Part shown: positions 17,484 to 25,805 of the stretch, piece after piece
Numbering within the stretch: the first letter of the stretch is position 1
How the letters are laid out: each line of letters opens with the position of its first letter
DNA from: JAOPZW01 sp963835295
GTDB taxonomy: Bacteria > Actinomycetota > Thermoleophilia > Solirubrobacterales > Solirubrobacteraceae
DNA length: 64,000 bases
Assembly: GCA_963835295.1 (NCBI GenBank)
Contig: CAWIEX010000011.1
Location: forward strand, 620,001-684,000
Direction of reading: 5' to 3'
Notes under the pieces: model-generated
The model's input: only the letters and a program-made list of their open reading frames with translations
Told to the model about the DNA's origin: nothing
Databases searched by the model: none
Translations under genes and position numbers: made by a program

Positions 17484-18572
17484 TTACAGAGGCGGCGAAA
17501 ATCCTCTACCTCCAGGCGATTCGTCACGTCGCTGCTCCCCATCTGCACCCCATCCGGCGAATGCGAGGCGCACCTGGTCGCGCATCCCGCGCTCCGACGG
17601 GTGCCCGTAGAGCCGCTGAACGAGCGCGCCGCCGTCCGTATGCCCGAGCTGGTTGGCGACTACGTGCGGCGGCAGTCCGCGCTCCATCAGCAGCGTCGCG
17701 CACGCGTGGCGGAGCTCGTAGAGCTCGAGCTTGTCGCGCTTGCCCCAACGTTGCCGGACCACGCGGAACGCGTAGGACAGCGAACCCTTGGAGAGCCGTC
17801 GACCCCTGGCCGAGTGGAACAGGTACGGACTGTCAAGCCGTGGTGGGACATCAGCGAGAGCCGCAAGCGCCGGCGGCGGAATCGTCACGACGCGCGGCTT
17901 CCCGTTCTTCGGCGGCTTCTCGCCTCCCTCGCCGTCGACCGTGAAGCGAATCGTGCACTCGGCGCGCTCGACGTCGACATCTGCGCGGCGTATGCAGCAC
18001 GCCTCACCGGGACGGCAGCCGACGTAGCCGAGGAACATGATCAACGCACGGAACTCGGTGCCATATTCACCCAGCGCCGCAACGGCAGCCTCGGCCAAGC
18101 CGCGGATCTCCGGCTCAGTGAGCGCGTCGAGATCCTTGCGGCCCTTCGGCGTCTCGATCCGCAGTTCGGTAAAGGGGTTGGACGCGATCAGGCCGTCCCT
18201 GGCAGCGTCGCCGAACATCGTGCGAGCGACGCGAGCGGTGTTGGCCGGCCACTGACGCGCGAGGCGGCGGGCGGTTGGGCGGTCGATCCGGGCCAGGACC
18301 ACGTCACCGATATCAGCCACGATCTGCTTGGCGGCGTAGGCGTACGTGCGCCGTGTCGCCGGCGCGGAGCGCGCGTAGTCGCGCAGCCACAACGTCGACC
18401 AATCACCGACTGTGCGCGCCCGAGCCGCCGGAGTGATCCCTGCGGTCGCCGCGTGCTCGGCGTCGCGCGCCTCCTCCTCCGTTGCGAATGTCCCGATCCA
18501 CCGCTGTTTGCCAGGCGTCTTCGGGTCGTAGACCTTGACGGTGAACTTGTTGCCGCGTTTGCGGATCGACAT
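17484..18572 (-). CDS. int: Tyrosine recombinase (phage-type integrase)
   Basis: Site-specific recombinase, 362 residues, that would integrate and excise the island at ssrA. An N-terminal Arm-binding AP2-like domain (KFTVKVYDPKTPGKQRWIGT) precedes the SAM-like core-binding domain and the catalytic domain. Catalytic residues can be placed: R187 in GCRPGEA, K225, Y285 and R288 in LYELRHA (the first box position is Tyr instead of His, as in some relatives), H311 in QLGHTD, and the nucleophile Y322 in RLYGH. The start overlaps the stop of the upstream excisionase-like gene (TGATG), so both are co-translated. The gene is intact, unlike many of the island's other genes. Confidence 0.93.
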   Translation of the reverse strand: MSIRKRGNKFTVKVYDPKTPGKQRWIGTFATEEEARDAEHAATAGITPAARARTVGDWSTLWLRDYARSAPATRRTYAYAAKQIVADIGDVVLARIDRPTARRLARQWPANTARVARTMFGDAARDGLIASNPFTELRIETPKGRKDLDALTEPEIRGLAEAAVAALGEYGTEFRALIMFLGYVGCRPGEACCIRRADVDVERAECTIRFTVDGEGGEKPPKNGKPRVVTIPPPALAALADVPPRLDSPYLFHSARGRRLSKGSLSYAFRVVRQRWGKRDKLELYELRHACATLLMERGLPPHVVANQLGHTDGGALVQRLYGHPSERGMRDQVRLAFAGWGADGEQRRDESPGGRGFSPPL

Positions 18573-18868
18573 CAGCCCGCTCTCCGTTTCAGTTCCGCGA
18601 CGAGGGTAGTCATGACGCGCTCGAGCTGGTCGACCCGCTGCTCGAGAGGAAGCTTGGGAGTAGCGCCGCGGCTCTCAAGCCAAGCGTGGACTGCCGTCAG
18701 ATCGAAGCGCGCATGCTCGCGTGGCCCGGCACGGGGAGCGACCGGCAGACCCTCTCGCATACGAAGCTCGATCCAGCGGGTCGAACGTCCGAGCTCCGCG
18801 GCGAGCTGTCGCTTCGTGAGGAGTCGTCCAGGCAACCGCCGAACGGGCAGCCGTATGACTTCACTCAT
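18572..18868 (-). CDS. Small helix-turn-helix protein, probable excisionase
   Basis: 98 residues with an N-terminal DNA-binding helix-turn-helix (LLTKRQLAAELGRSTRWIEL, then MREGLPVAPRAG) like excisionase/MerR-type domains, and a C-terminal helix rich in Leu/Val heptads (EQRVDQLERVMTTLVAELKR) that could dimerise. Coupled to int by overlapping stop and start codons, the usual place of a recombination directionality factor. ATG at 18868 chosen; a GTG four codons upstream is possible. Confidence 0.7.
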   Translation of the reverse strand: MSEVIRLPVRRLPGRLLTKRQLAAELGRSTRWIELRMREGLPVAPRAGPREHARFDLTAVHAWLESRGATPKLPLEQRVDQLERVMTTLVAELKRRAG

Positions 18869-18904
18869 CGCCGATGCCACCGAATGTGACCGCGGTCGAC
18901 GCCC

Positions 18905-19006
18905 TCACGTCGCTCCTCCGAGCGCCGCCTCGTCGACGTCGCGCGTCGACGGGGCCAGACCAACGGCATGTCGCGAACACTCCACGGCTGAGAATCGACA
19001 GATCAC
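18905..19006 (-). CDS. 33-residue leader ORF of the excisionase-integrase operon
   Basis: A GTG-started frame preceded by a consensus Shine-Dalgarno AGGAGG (19013-19018, 6-nt spacing) and by a good promoter. It reads VICRFSAVECSRHAVGL and ends 36 bp before the excisionase-like gene. No homology recognised. It may be a leader peptide controlling the operon or a translated 5' region. Confidence 0.35.
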   Translation of the reverse strand: MICRFSAVECSRHAVGLAPSTRDVDEAALGGAT

Positions 19007-19027
19007 CACAATCCTCCTGAACATTGG

Positions 19028-19056
19028 AGGATACATACGTGTCTCAACGGTTGCAA
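19028..19056 (-). promoter_or_regulatory. Predicted promoter of the excisionase-integrase operon
   Basis: Minus-strand hexamers TTGCAA (-35, 19051-19056) and TATCCT (-10, 19028-19033), separated by exactly 17 bp, next to the strong ribosome site at 19013-19018. This AT-richer patch stands out from the surrounding GC-rich DNA. Confidence 0.45.
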
Positions 19057-19070
19057 ACTACTGTTAGAGG

Positions 19071-19313
19071 CTATCCAGGAACGTCGGGATCCCAGAGACC
19101 GCCTGTGGGCGCCGGCTCGGCAGTGGTGCGACGCGCTTGCATCGCCTGATCGAAATCGTCGCGGCGGATGCGCCACTCCTTGCCCAGCTTGTACGCAGGC
19201 AGCTCGCCGCGCAGGATCCAGTCGCGGATCGTCTTGTCCTTGAGCTTCAGGCGCGCGGCGACCTCTTCGACCCTGAGGTATTCGGGCTCGTCTGCGGCTG
19301 GCGGCGGCGTCAT
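19071..19313 (-). CDS. Excisionase-family DNA-binding protein (second copy type)
   Basis: 80 residues. The helix-turn-helix EYLRVEEVAARLKLKDKTIR, followed by DWILRGELPAYKLGKEWRIR and RDDFDQAM, is the classic excisionase/MerR-like DNA-binding module (TIGR01764 type). Start at ATG 19313, after GAGAGATCACC. It is separated from the xis-int operon by that operon's promoter, so it is transcribed separately and is either the directionality factor or a regulator. The divergent gene at 19466 shares its upstream region. Confidence 0.8.
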   Translation of the reverse strand: MTPPPAADEPEYLRVEEVAARLKLKDKTIRDWILRGELPAYKLGKEWRIRRDDFDQAMQARRTTAEPAPTGGLWDPDVPG

Positions 19314-19465
19314 GGTGATCTCTCGGTCGTCGACGATTGACGCTACACCAACCGCCCGTATGCGACCGTCTGTGGCTGTTCGCAACCGCGTGGTTTTGAT
19401 CGGAAGAAGCGGTTTGGATGGCGAGGCGCGTCGCGTGACGGTCGTCGGTGCGATAGGACCACTGC

Positions 19466-19913
19466 GTGAGCGAGCTGCCGGACGAGCGGGCCGCGACACC
19501 GGCCGAGGGCGCGAAGGACCACGCGTGGACGTCGGTCACCGAAGCGCGGGCCTCGTGGAGCAGCGCGATGCGCGCTCACGAGCAGGCCCCGCCCGATCCC
19601 GGCTTTCGCGATCGACTACGAGCACTGGCCGACGCCGCGGCCGCGATGCGCGACACGCACGCGCGAGCGCTCGAGGCGGGACTGGCATGGCCGGCCCGTC
19701 GCCGACTCCCAGCGGGCACGTCCGCCCTACGAGCTGCGACCCGGAACCGGGCGCCGCGGCCCCCACGAGCTCTGGACCCAGTTCGACGCGGCGGTGCAGC
19801 AGCTCAACCAGGCCGGCGCGAGCGACAACTTGGGCGACGTCGTCGACGCCTACGCCGCGGTAGCCCAGGCCGCCTCGGAGCTGGCCGACGCACTGCACGC
19901 CGCAGGCGAGTAA
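19466..19913 (+). pseudogene. Island-type hypothetical protein, frameshifted
   Basis: From the GTG at 19466 the frame gives an Ala-rich helical protein (PGFRDRLRALADAAAAMRDT, then LEAGLAW). Near 19690 it switches frame: the expected continuation RPVADSQRARPPYELRPG, ELWTQFDAAVQQLNQAG and a final helix ending in LADALHAAGE stop at 19913 lies one frame over, consistent with one extra C. The two halves together make a plausible 149-residue soluble protein of unknown function, divergent from the excisionase-like gene. Confidence 0.5.
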
Positions 19914-19997
19914 CGAGCCACGCGGAAGCGGTCGTCCGCCAAACGCCGGCCGGTCGCGGAAGGGTTCCAGTAGTCAGCACCCGCGAGTGCTCCTTTG

Positions 19998-21555
19998 CAT
20001 GGTGGCTGTTGCGTAAAGGGGGTCTGTCCGGGGCGATTAAGACGATGTGGGCATGGGCCAGAACTTCGTTGCGGCCGATCGTGAGCAGGCGTTTCTGCTG
20101 CCGCCTGACGTCCGCGATTGGCTGTCGGAGGGGCACTTCGCGTGGTTCGTGATCGAGGCGGTCGCGCAGATGGATCTCGCCGCGTTCTACGCGGTGTATC
20201 GCCAGGACGGGCACGGGCGGGCCGCGTTCGATCCGGCGGTGATGGTGGCGCTCTTGCTCTATGCCTACGCGCGTGGAGTCCGGTCGTCGCGGGCGATCGA
20301 GCGCGCCTGCGAGGAAGACGTCGCGTTTCGCGTCCTGGCGGCGCACCAGGTCCCGGACCACACGACGATCGCGCGATTCCGTCAGCGCCACCAGGAGGCG
20401 CTGGCCGGGCTCTTCGGCGAAGTCCTGGCGCTGTGCGCGGATGCCGGTCTGGTGGGCGCCGAGGTGCTCGCCGTCGACGGCACCAAGATCCATGCCAATG
20501 CCTCCGAGCGCGCGACGTGCGATTACGAGCGACTCGCGCGCGAGGTCCTCGCCGACGCCGACGCGATCGACGCCGAGGAGGACGAGCGCTTCGGAACTGA
20601 GCGCGGCGACGAGTTGCCAGAGCCGCTCGGCACGCGCGAAGGTCGCGCGCAGTGGCTGGCCGACGCCAAGCGCCGCCTGGAACACCGCCGCGTGCAGGAG
20701 GCGCGACCAATTCCGGCGTCCCGTCCGGCGCGACTGCGCGAGGCCAAGCGCCGGCTCGAAGAAGAGCACCGCGTCGAGATCCGCGCCAACGCCGAATACG
20801 AGGCCTACCGGGCGCGCGGCGTCGACAAGACCGGCAGGAAGTTCGGTCGTCCCCCCAAGCCCTTCGAGCCTGCGGCGACGCCGGCCGGCAAGATCAACAC
20901 CACCGACCCCGACTCGCGCAACGTCAAGACCCTCCGCGGGTGGGTGCAGGGCTACAACGCCCAAGCCGTCACGACCGAACGGCAGATCGTGATCGCCGCC
21001 GAGCTGACCAACTCGTCGGCCGACTTCGGCCAGCTCGGGCCGCTCGTCGACGCCGCCCGCCGCGAGCTGCACGCCGCCGGCATCGAGCAGCCGCCGAACG
21101 TGGTGCTCGCTGATGCCGGCTACTGGCATCAGGTCCAGATGCAGGCACTCGCCGCCGACGGCCTGACGGTCCTCATCCCGCCCGACGCCAAGAAGCGCCA
21201 AGGCAGCCGCCCGGGCTGGAACGGCGGCCTCTATGCCTTCATGCGCCGCGCCCTGGCCACACCCGCCGGCGCCGCTCTACCGCCGACGCTCCAGCATGAT
21301 CGAGCCCGTTTTCGCCGACACGAAATTCAACCGCAAGATCGACCGCTTCTTACGCCGAGGCCGAGCCGCCTGCCGCTCGGAATGGCGGCTCATCAACGCC
21401 ACGCACAACCTCCGCAAGCTCCACCAGCACCACCTCACGACCGCCGTTGCCGCCTGACCGAGCAAGCGCGACACCTGCGCCGGCCGCGAGATCACCGCGT
21501 CGCCCACCCGCGGCGCGCCGCTAGCCGTCCGCGGCTTTGCGCAACAGCCACCATG
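19998..21555 (+). mobile_element. IS1182-type insertion sequence, copy 1
   Basis: Ends are 16-bp inverted repeats GTGGCTGTTGCG(T/C)AAA at 20002-20017 and 21536-21551 (one mismatch), each flanked outside by CATG (19998-20001 and 21552-21555), a likely 4-bp target duplication. The element carries one transposase gene, which is frameshifted. Confidence 0.85.
20053..21457 (+). pseudogene. IS1182-family transposase, frameshifted
   Basis: DDE transposase. Intact frame up to about 21275 contains DREQAFLLPPDVRDWLSEGH, the first catalytic Asp in VLAVDGTKIHANAS, and the second in VVLADAGYWHQVQ. After GAALP the frame breaks; the remainder MIEPVFADTKFNRKIDRF with the catalytic Glu, then GRAACRSEWRLINATHNL, is one frame over and stops at 21457. 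The main product therefore lacks the third catalytic residue. Programmed frameshifting is not known in this family, so I treat it as dead. Confidence 0.85.
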
Positions 21556-21807
21556 GAACTCGCAAGCGACGGCGGCGCTACTGCCTTTCCGCGATGCAGG
21601 AGTGGCGCGGGAGCCGATCGCGCGCTGCAGGACGCCTGGTCCTCGTCCACAGCGGGCGTCTGCCGAAGGTCGTCTGAGACGCCCGCTCTGCAGCCAGAGC
21701 GACAGCGCGGGCTGCCATGGGCTCGCCGACGCGGTGCATCGCGGCGCGCCGCCTTGGCGCGGCATCGGTTCCGTTTACGCTGGCGGCGTGGCTTGCCAAT
21801 GGGGACA
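21556..21807. other. Intergenic, nothing recognised
   Basis: Between the IS and the sensor kinase. Contains no frame with family motifs; presumably holds the kinase promoter. Confidence 0.4.
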
Positions 21808-22896
21808 ATGAGCCTGCCGGACTCGCGGCTGGCGCGGCTGTTCGGCGACGGCGCAACGGCATTCCGTGAAGCGTTCGACCTCGTGCCGGATCCCGTGGGC
21901 GTGTTGTGGGCGATCCGGGATCCCGCAGGTGCGATCGCCGACTTCGAAACCGGCTATTCGAATCCGGCGATGGCGCGCATGATCGGAGTGCAGACGGAGG
22001 CCAGCATGGGCCGGCGCCTGCTTGCGGAGGCTCCGGAGTTCGCCCAGGACGAGGCGTTCGCGCGCATGCGTGGCGTGCTCGAGAGCGGCCGGCCCGAAGT
22101 CGTCGAGGTTGCGGTGGCCGCGGGCGATGGGCCGATCGGGCGCGTGCGCGGGGTCTTCCTGCATCGTGCGATCCCCTTCGGTACCGACGGGGTGCTCAAC
22201 CTCGTGACCGACAACACCGAGCAGCGGCGGATGGAGGAAGAGTTGCGCGATTACGCGAAGGTGGCTGCGCACGATCTGCGCGAGCCGATCATGGCGGCCG
22301 GGTTCTTCGTGCAGCTCCTCGATCGGCGACTCTCGGAAGGCAGGACGAAGGAGAACGAGGAGCTGCTCGAGCGCGTGCAGCAGACACATGCGCGGGCGCG
22401 CAGCCTCGTGGAGGGGATCCTCGAGTACGCCCGCTCGGGGAACGCGATCGCGTCGGAGCCCGTCGACACCCGCGTGCTGCTCGCCGAGGTCGCTTCCTCG
22501 CTGACGAACGCCGTCCAAGACCTCCACGGGCAGCTCGAGATCGCGGAGCTGCCCGTCGTCCGTGGCGACCGCGCACAGCTCGGTCGCGTGTTTCAGAACC
22601 TCGTCGCGAATGGGCTGAAGTTCCATGCCGACGAGCCGCCGCAGGTGAGCGTTTCCGCCGAGCGTCGCAAGGCGGCGTGGCTGTTCAGCGTCCGCGACAA
22701 CGGTGTGGGCGTCCCGCCGGAGCTCGGCGACGAGATCTTCTCGATGTTCAAGCGCGCGCACGGCGAGGAGGTCCCGGGGTCCGGGATCGGTCTCGCCGTG
22801 TGCCGCAAGATCGTGGAGGCGCACGGTGGCGCGATCTGGGCCGAGCCCGCCGACGGCGCCGGCACCGTTATGCGCTTCACGGTGCCCGCACTGTAG
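21808..22896 (+). CDS. PAS-domain sensor histidine kinase (orphan, soluble)
   Basis: 362 residues, no membrane helix. A PAS-like domain (about 10-135) starts with FREAFDLVPDPVGVLWAIRD and ends with FGTDGVLNLVTDNTEQRRME, the usual PAS-to-kinase junction. The dimerisation domain has AKVAAHDLREPIMAAGFFV with the phospho-acceptor His, of the bacteriophytochrome-like HisKA subtype. The ATPase domain shows NLVANGLKFH, SVRDNGVGVPPE and GSGIGLAVCRKIVEAHGG. No response regulator is adjacent, so the partner is elsewhere. The frame is open upstream through IS copy 1, but homology starts here. ATG 21799 is an alternative start. Confidence 0.88.
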   Translation: MSLPDSRLARLFGDGATAFREAFDLVPDPVGVLWAIRDPAGAIADFETGYSNPAMARMIGVQTEASMGRRLLAEAPEFAQDEAFARMRGVLESGRPEVVEVAVAAGDGPIGRVRGVFLHRAIPFGTDGVLNLVTDNTEQRRMEEELRDYAKVAAHDLREPIMAAGFFVQLLDRRLSEGRTKENEELLERVQQTHARARSLVEGILEYARSGNAIASEPVDTRVLLAEVASSLTNAVQDLHGQLEIAELPVVRGDRAQLGRVFQNLVANGLKFHADEPPQVSVSAERRKAAWLFSVRDNGVGVPPELGDEIFSMFKRAHGEEVPGSGIGLAVCRKIVEAHGGAIWAEPADGAGTVMRFTVPAL

Positions 22897-23534
22897 CCAG
22901 CGGGTAACGGCGATGGGACACCGTCGACGGTGCTGCTGAGCATGAAGTCCCACGGTTCTTAGACCAGGAGCGAGTTCATGCGGCAGCGGCTCGCCGTGAG
23001 CGCGTGCCTTTCTCTCTTCGCGCCCGAAGCGAGCGCGTCGACGCTCGAAGCTGAGACGCTCGCAGCGGACGAACAGCGAGCGCGCCGTCCGGGCGCGTGC
23101 CGACGACCGCAGCCGCGGGCGAAAGCGAGCGCAAGCCGGCGGCCGCGGTCGAACGCCTCTTGATCGTCCTGAGCCTGGCCGAGCGGATCCCCCCGGGGGA
23201 CCATCCGGGCGTGCGCGCCCTGCGAGAGGACGACGGGCCGCCGACGCCGCCCGCCACGCAATGGGGGCTGCCTCGATATCGGCGCCCGCCGGAGGCGCCA
23301 TGGTCGTCCTCAACCAGCAGCCGGCGCCCCATCGAGCTCGGCGCGACGACCTCATCGGCTTGCCGTCTACATGGGTTATTGCCCGCATCGCCCCAAGGGC
23401 AACGTAAGCTGCGGCACGCGCGACGGCCGCAGACCGTCAAGGGTGGCAGGCTCGGCCGATACGCGTGCTCGGCATCGCTGAAGCGGATGGCGTCGGCTGG
23501 AGGCGGCCGAAGGAGCGGAGGCGTGCGCGGTGGC
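22897..23534. other. 638-bp stretch without a recognisable gene
   Basis: Open frames exist on both strands because of high GC, but none shows a conserved motif, a ribosome site plus start, or a coherent domain. Probably degraded island DNA plus the 3' region of the flavin monooxygenase gene. Confidence 0.4.
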
Positions 23535-24662
23535 TCAGGGTTGGTCCAGGAGCGGACGGTAGTTGGCGTGAAAGATCCGCCGGCCGAGGAATCGCAGGAC
23601 GTTGTCCCTGATCGTCGGCGGCAGGTATCTGGTGTGGTCGCGGCGGTGGGTCTGGGCGCGGACCCAGTCGGTTCTGGGTCGGCGCCGGGCCTCGAACGCC
23701 GCGATGGCGTCGGGGATCGCCGGGATCCTCTGCAGGCAATCTGTGAGCACGAGTGCGTCCTCGAGTGCCATCGCCGCGCCTTGGGCCATATTCGGCGAGG
23801 TCGCGTGCGAGGCGTCGCCAATCAGCACGACGCGCTCACGCGCCCAGCGGTCGAGCACGACCTCCTCGATCGTCGCGACGTGGATGTCGGCTGCGGCGTC
23901 GAGCTCCTCGAGCAGCGTCGCGGCGGGATCCGCGAATTCCGAGAACAGGTCGCCGAGCCGCTCTGGCCCGACTTGCTCGGGCGTGTCGTGGTCTGGGGGT
24001 GAGACGACGTCGCAGTAGCAGTACACGCAGTCGCCGTCGATAGGGATCGTCAGGAACGCTGTGCGGCGCCCCAGCATCACCGACCACGTCGTGACCTCGC
24101 GGGGTCGGGGCGCCAGGAAGCGCCAGCCGATCTGGCCCACGGGGCGGGGCACCGCCGTCGGCTCGAACGCCAGCCGGCGCACCGCGCTGTGGATCCCGTC
24201 CGCCCCGACCACGAGATCGTACGTGCCGCTCGTTCCGTCGCCGAAGCCGACGGAGACCGCGCCGCCGCGCTGAGCGACGCGCTCGACGGCCAGCCCCATT
24301 CGGATCGGCACCTCACCCGCCGCCTCGCGGAGGAGCGCGTGCAACTCGGCCCGATGCATCGCGAGGCACGGCCCGACGGCTGCCCACAGCTCGGCGACGT
24401 CGACCTCACACAGCAGCCTGCCATGGTGGTCGTAGAAGCGCTGGTGCGCGATTGCGACAGCTCGTGAGGCGACCTGCGCCTCCAAGCCGAAGGCACGGAG
24501 CACGCGAGCGGCGTTGCCGGGCAGATACATGCCGGTACCGGCGGGCCGCCACGCGCGTTCGCGCTCGACCACCTCGACCTCGTCGCCGGTCCGCGCGAGC
24601 ATTGGCGCGAGCGCCAGCCCCGCGATACCGCCGCCCACGATCAGTACGCGCCGTCGGTCCAT
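23535..24662 (-). CDS. FAD-dependent aromatic-ring-type monooxygenase (PHBH fold)
   Basis: 375-residue flavoprotein hydroxylase. Motifs: N-terminal Rossmann VLIVGGGIAGLALAPMLART, the DG motif YDLVVGADGIHSAVRR, and the FAD-ribityl motif LIGDASHATSPNMAQGAAMA. Such enzymes insert one oxygen atom into an aromatic or polyketide substrate using NAD(P)H. It is the last gene of a three-gene unit (hydrolase fold, second monooxygenase, this gene; 21-bp gap to the preceding stop). Substrate unknown; clustering with another flavin monooxygenase suggests catabolism or tailoring of a small organic molecule. Confidence 0.88.
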   Translation of the reverse strand: MDRRRVLIVGGGIAGLALAPMLARTGDEVEVVERERAWRPAGTGMYLPGNAARVLRAFGLEAQVASRAVAIAHQRFYDHHGRLLCEVDVAELWAAVGPCLAMHRAELHALLREAAGEVPIRMGLAVERVAQRGGAVSVGFGDGTSGTYDLVVGADGIHSAVRRLAFEPTAVPRPVGQIGWRFLAPRPREVTTWSVMLGRRTAFLTIPIDGDCVYCYCDVVSPPDHDTPEQVGPERLGDLFSEFADPAATLLEELDAAADIHVATIEEVVLDRWARERVVLIGDASHATSPNMAQGAAMALEDALVLTDCLQRIPAIPDAIAAFEARRRPRTDWVRAQTHRRDHTRYLPPTIRDNVLRFLGRRIFHANYRPLLDQP

Positions 24663-24683
24663 GTGGGCCCAAGCATCAGGGCG

Positions 24684-25805
24684 TCACGCTCGGACCGGCC
24701 CGGCGGGCTGACCGTTCCTTCGGGACGATGCGATGTGCGTGGCGATGTGCTCCGCGTCCCTCCCGACCCCGCCGACCAGCGACGAGGCCAGCGCATAAAG
24801 GAAGAACAGCCCGACGAAATACAGGCCCTGCTCTGATCCCACGATGCCGCGATCGTGCACCGGACCTCCCTCTTCGCCGAAGACGGGAAGGTCGATCCAG
24901 GCGAAGTCCGGCACGAAGCCCGTGCACCAGATCACGTTGGTGACCTCGAGAGCCCGTCCACCGTCGAGCACCGGCAGACCGCCCCGTACCCCCACCGTCC
25001 TGGGAACTCGCTCGATCCCAGCGGCGGCGATGTCCTTCGCCCTGACCCGGGCGAGCGGGATGCCTCGCGAACGGAACTGCTGCCGAACCTTCCGCCCCAT
25101 CGGCGTCTTCATGGTCAGCACGTGCGAGGCCACGAACCAGATCACCGGCGTAAGGAACCGATCCCACCGGCTTCCGGGGCGGGTGGGTTCGTGGCCCGGG
25201 TCCCTCCCCGACAGCCAGGTCCGGCGGCCCCTGGACACCTCCAAGGCGATCTCGGCCCCCGAGTTGGCGGCACCGACGACGAGGACGCCGCCCTCCTGCA
25301 GCTGGGATGGATCCCGGTACTCGCTGGAATGCAGCTGCACGAGTCCCCGATCGAGCTCGGCGGCGAAGGGGGGAATCCTGGGGCGCTGATACGCGCCCGA
25401 TGCCACGACGACCTGGTCGGCCTCGAACCGGCGGTCTCCAGCCGCCACTACGTACCGATCCGCCTCCCTGGAGAGGCCGTCCACACGGACCCCGGTTCGG
25501 ACAGGGAGATCGAATCTGGCCGCATAAGCCTCCAGGTAGTCGGCCACCTCGTCCTTGTTGGGGAACGACCAGGCGGGCGCGGGGAAGGGCCAGCCCGGCA
25601 GCCCGTCGTAGCGCGCGGGGGTGAACAGGCGAAGCGACTCCCACCGCTTGCGCCAGCCGTCGCCAATCCGCTCGTTCGCGTCCAGGATCACGAACGGGAG
25701 GCCGCGCGTCGCCAGCTGGTAGCCCGTCGCGAGGCCCGCCTGACCGCCACCGATGATCACGGTCTCGACGCGCTCGGAGCCGTCCATCCTTCGCCCCGGG
25801 ATCAT
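24684..25805 (-). CDS. Flavin-containing monooxygenase (CzcO/FMO-like)
   Basis: 373 residues with two dinucleotide-binding motifs: FAD site VIIGGGQAGLATGYQLATRG and NADPH site VLVVGAANSGAEIALEVSRG. It also has LQLHSSEYRDP-like sequence (VQLHSSEYRDPSQ) and the WCTGFVPDFAWIDLP segment typical of bacterial FMO/CzcO proteins. Oxidises a soft nucleophile (N or S) or acts as a Baeyer-Villiger-type enzyme. The ATG at 25805 overlaps the stop of the upstream hydrolase-fold gene (ATGA), so the proteins are made together. A Met six codons downstream is an alternative start. Confidence 0.87.
   Translation of the reverse strand: MIPGRRMDGSERVETVIIGGGQAGLATGYQLATRGLPFVILDANERIGDGWRKRWESLRLFTPARYDGLPGWPFPAPAWSFPNKDEVADYLEAYAARFDLPVRTGVRVDGLSREADRYVVAAGDRRFEADQVVVASGAYQRPRIPPFAAELDRGLVQLHSSEYRDPSQLQEGGVLVVGAANSGAEIALEVSRGRRTWLSGRDPGHEPTRPGSRWDRFLTPVIWFVASHVLTMKTPMGRKVRQQFRSRGIPLARVRAKDIAAAGIERVPRTVGVRGGLPVLDGGRALEVTNVIWCTGFVPDFAWIDLPVFGEEGGPVHDRGIVGSEQGLYFVGLFFLYALASSLVGGVGRDAEHIATHIASSRRNGQPAGPVRA

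Noticed and set aside
22976..23400. Possible secreted protein or regulator in the gene-poor stretch
   Set aside because: Candidate frames on both strands lack ribosome sites and recognisable domains.
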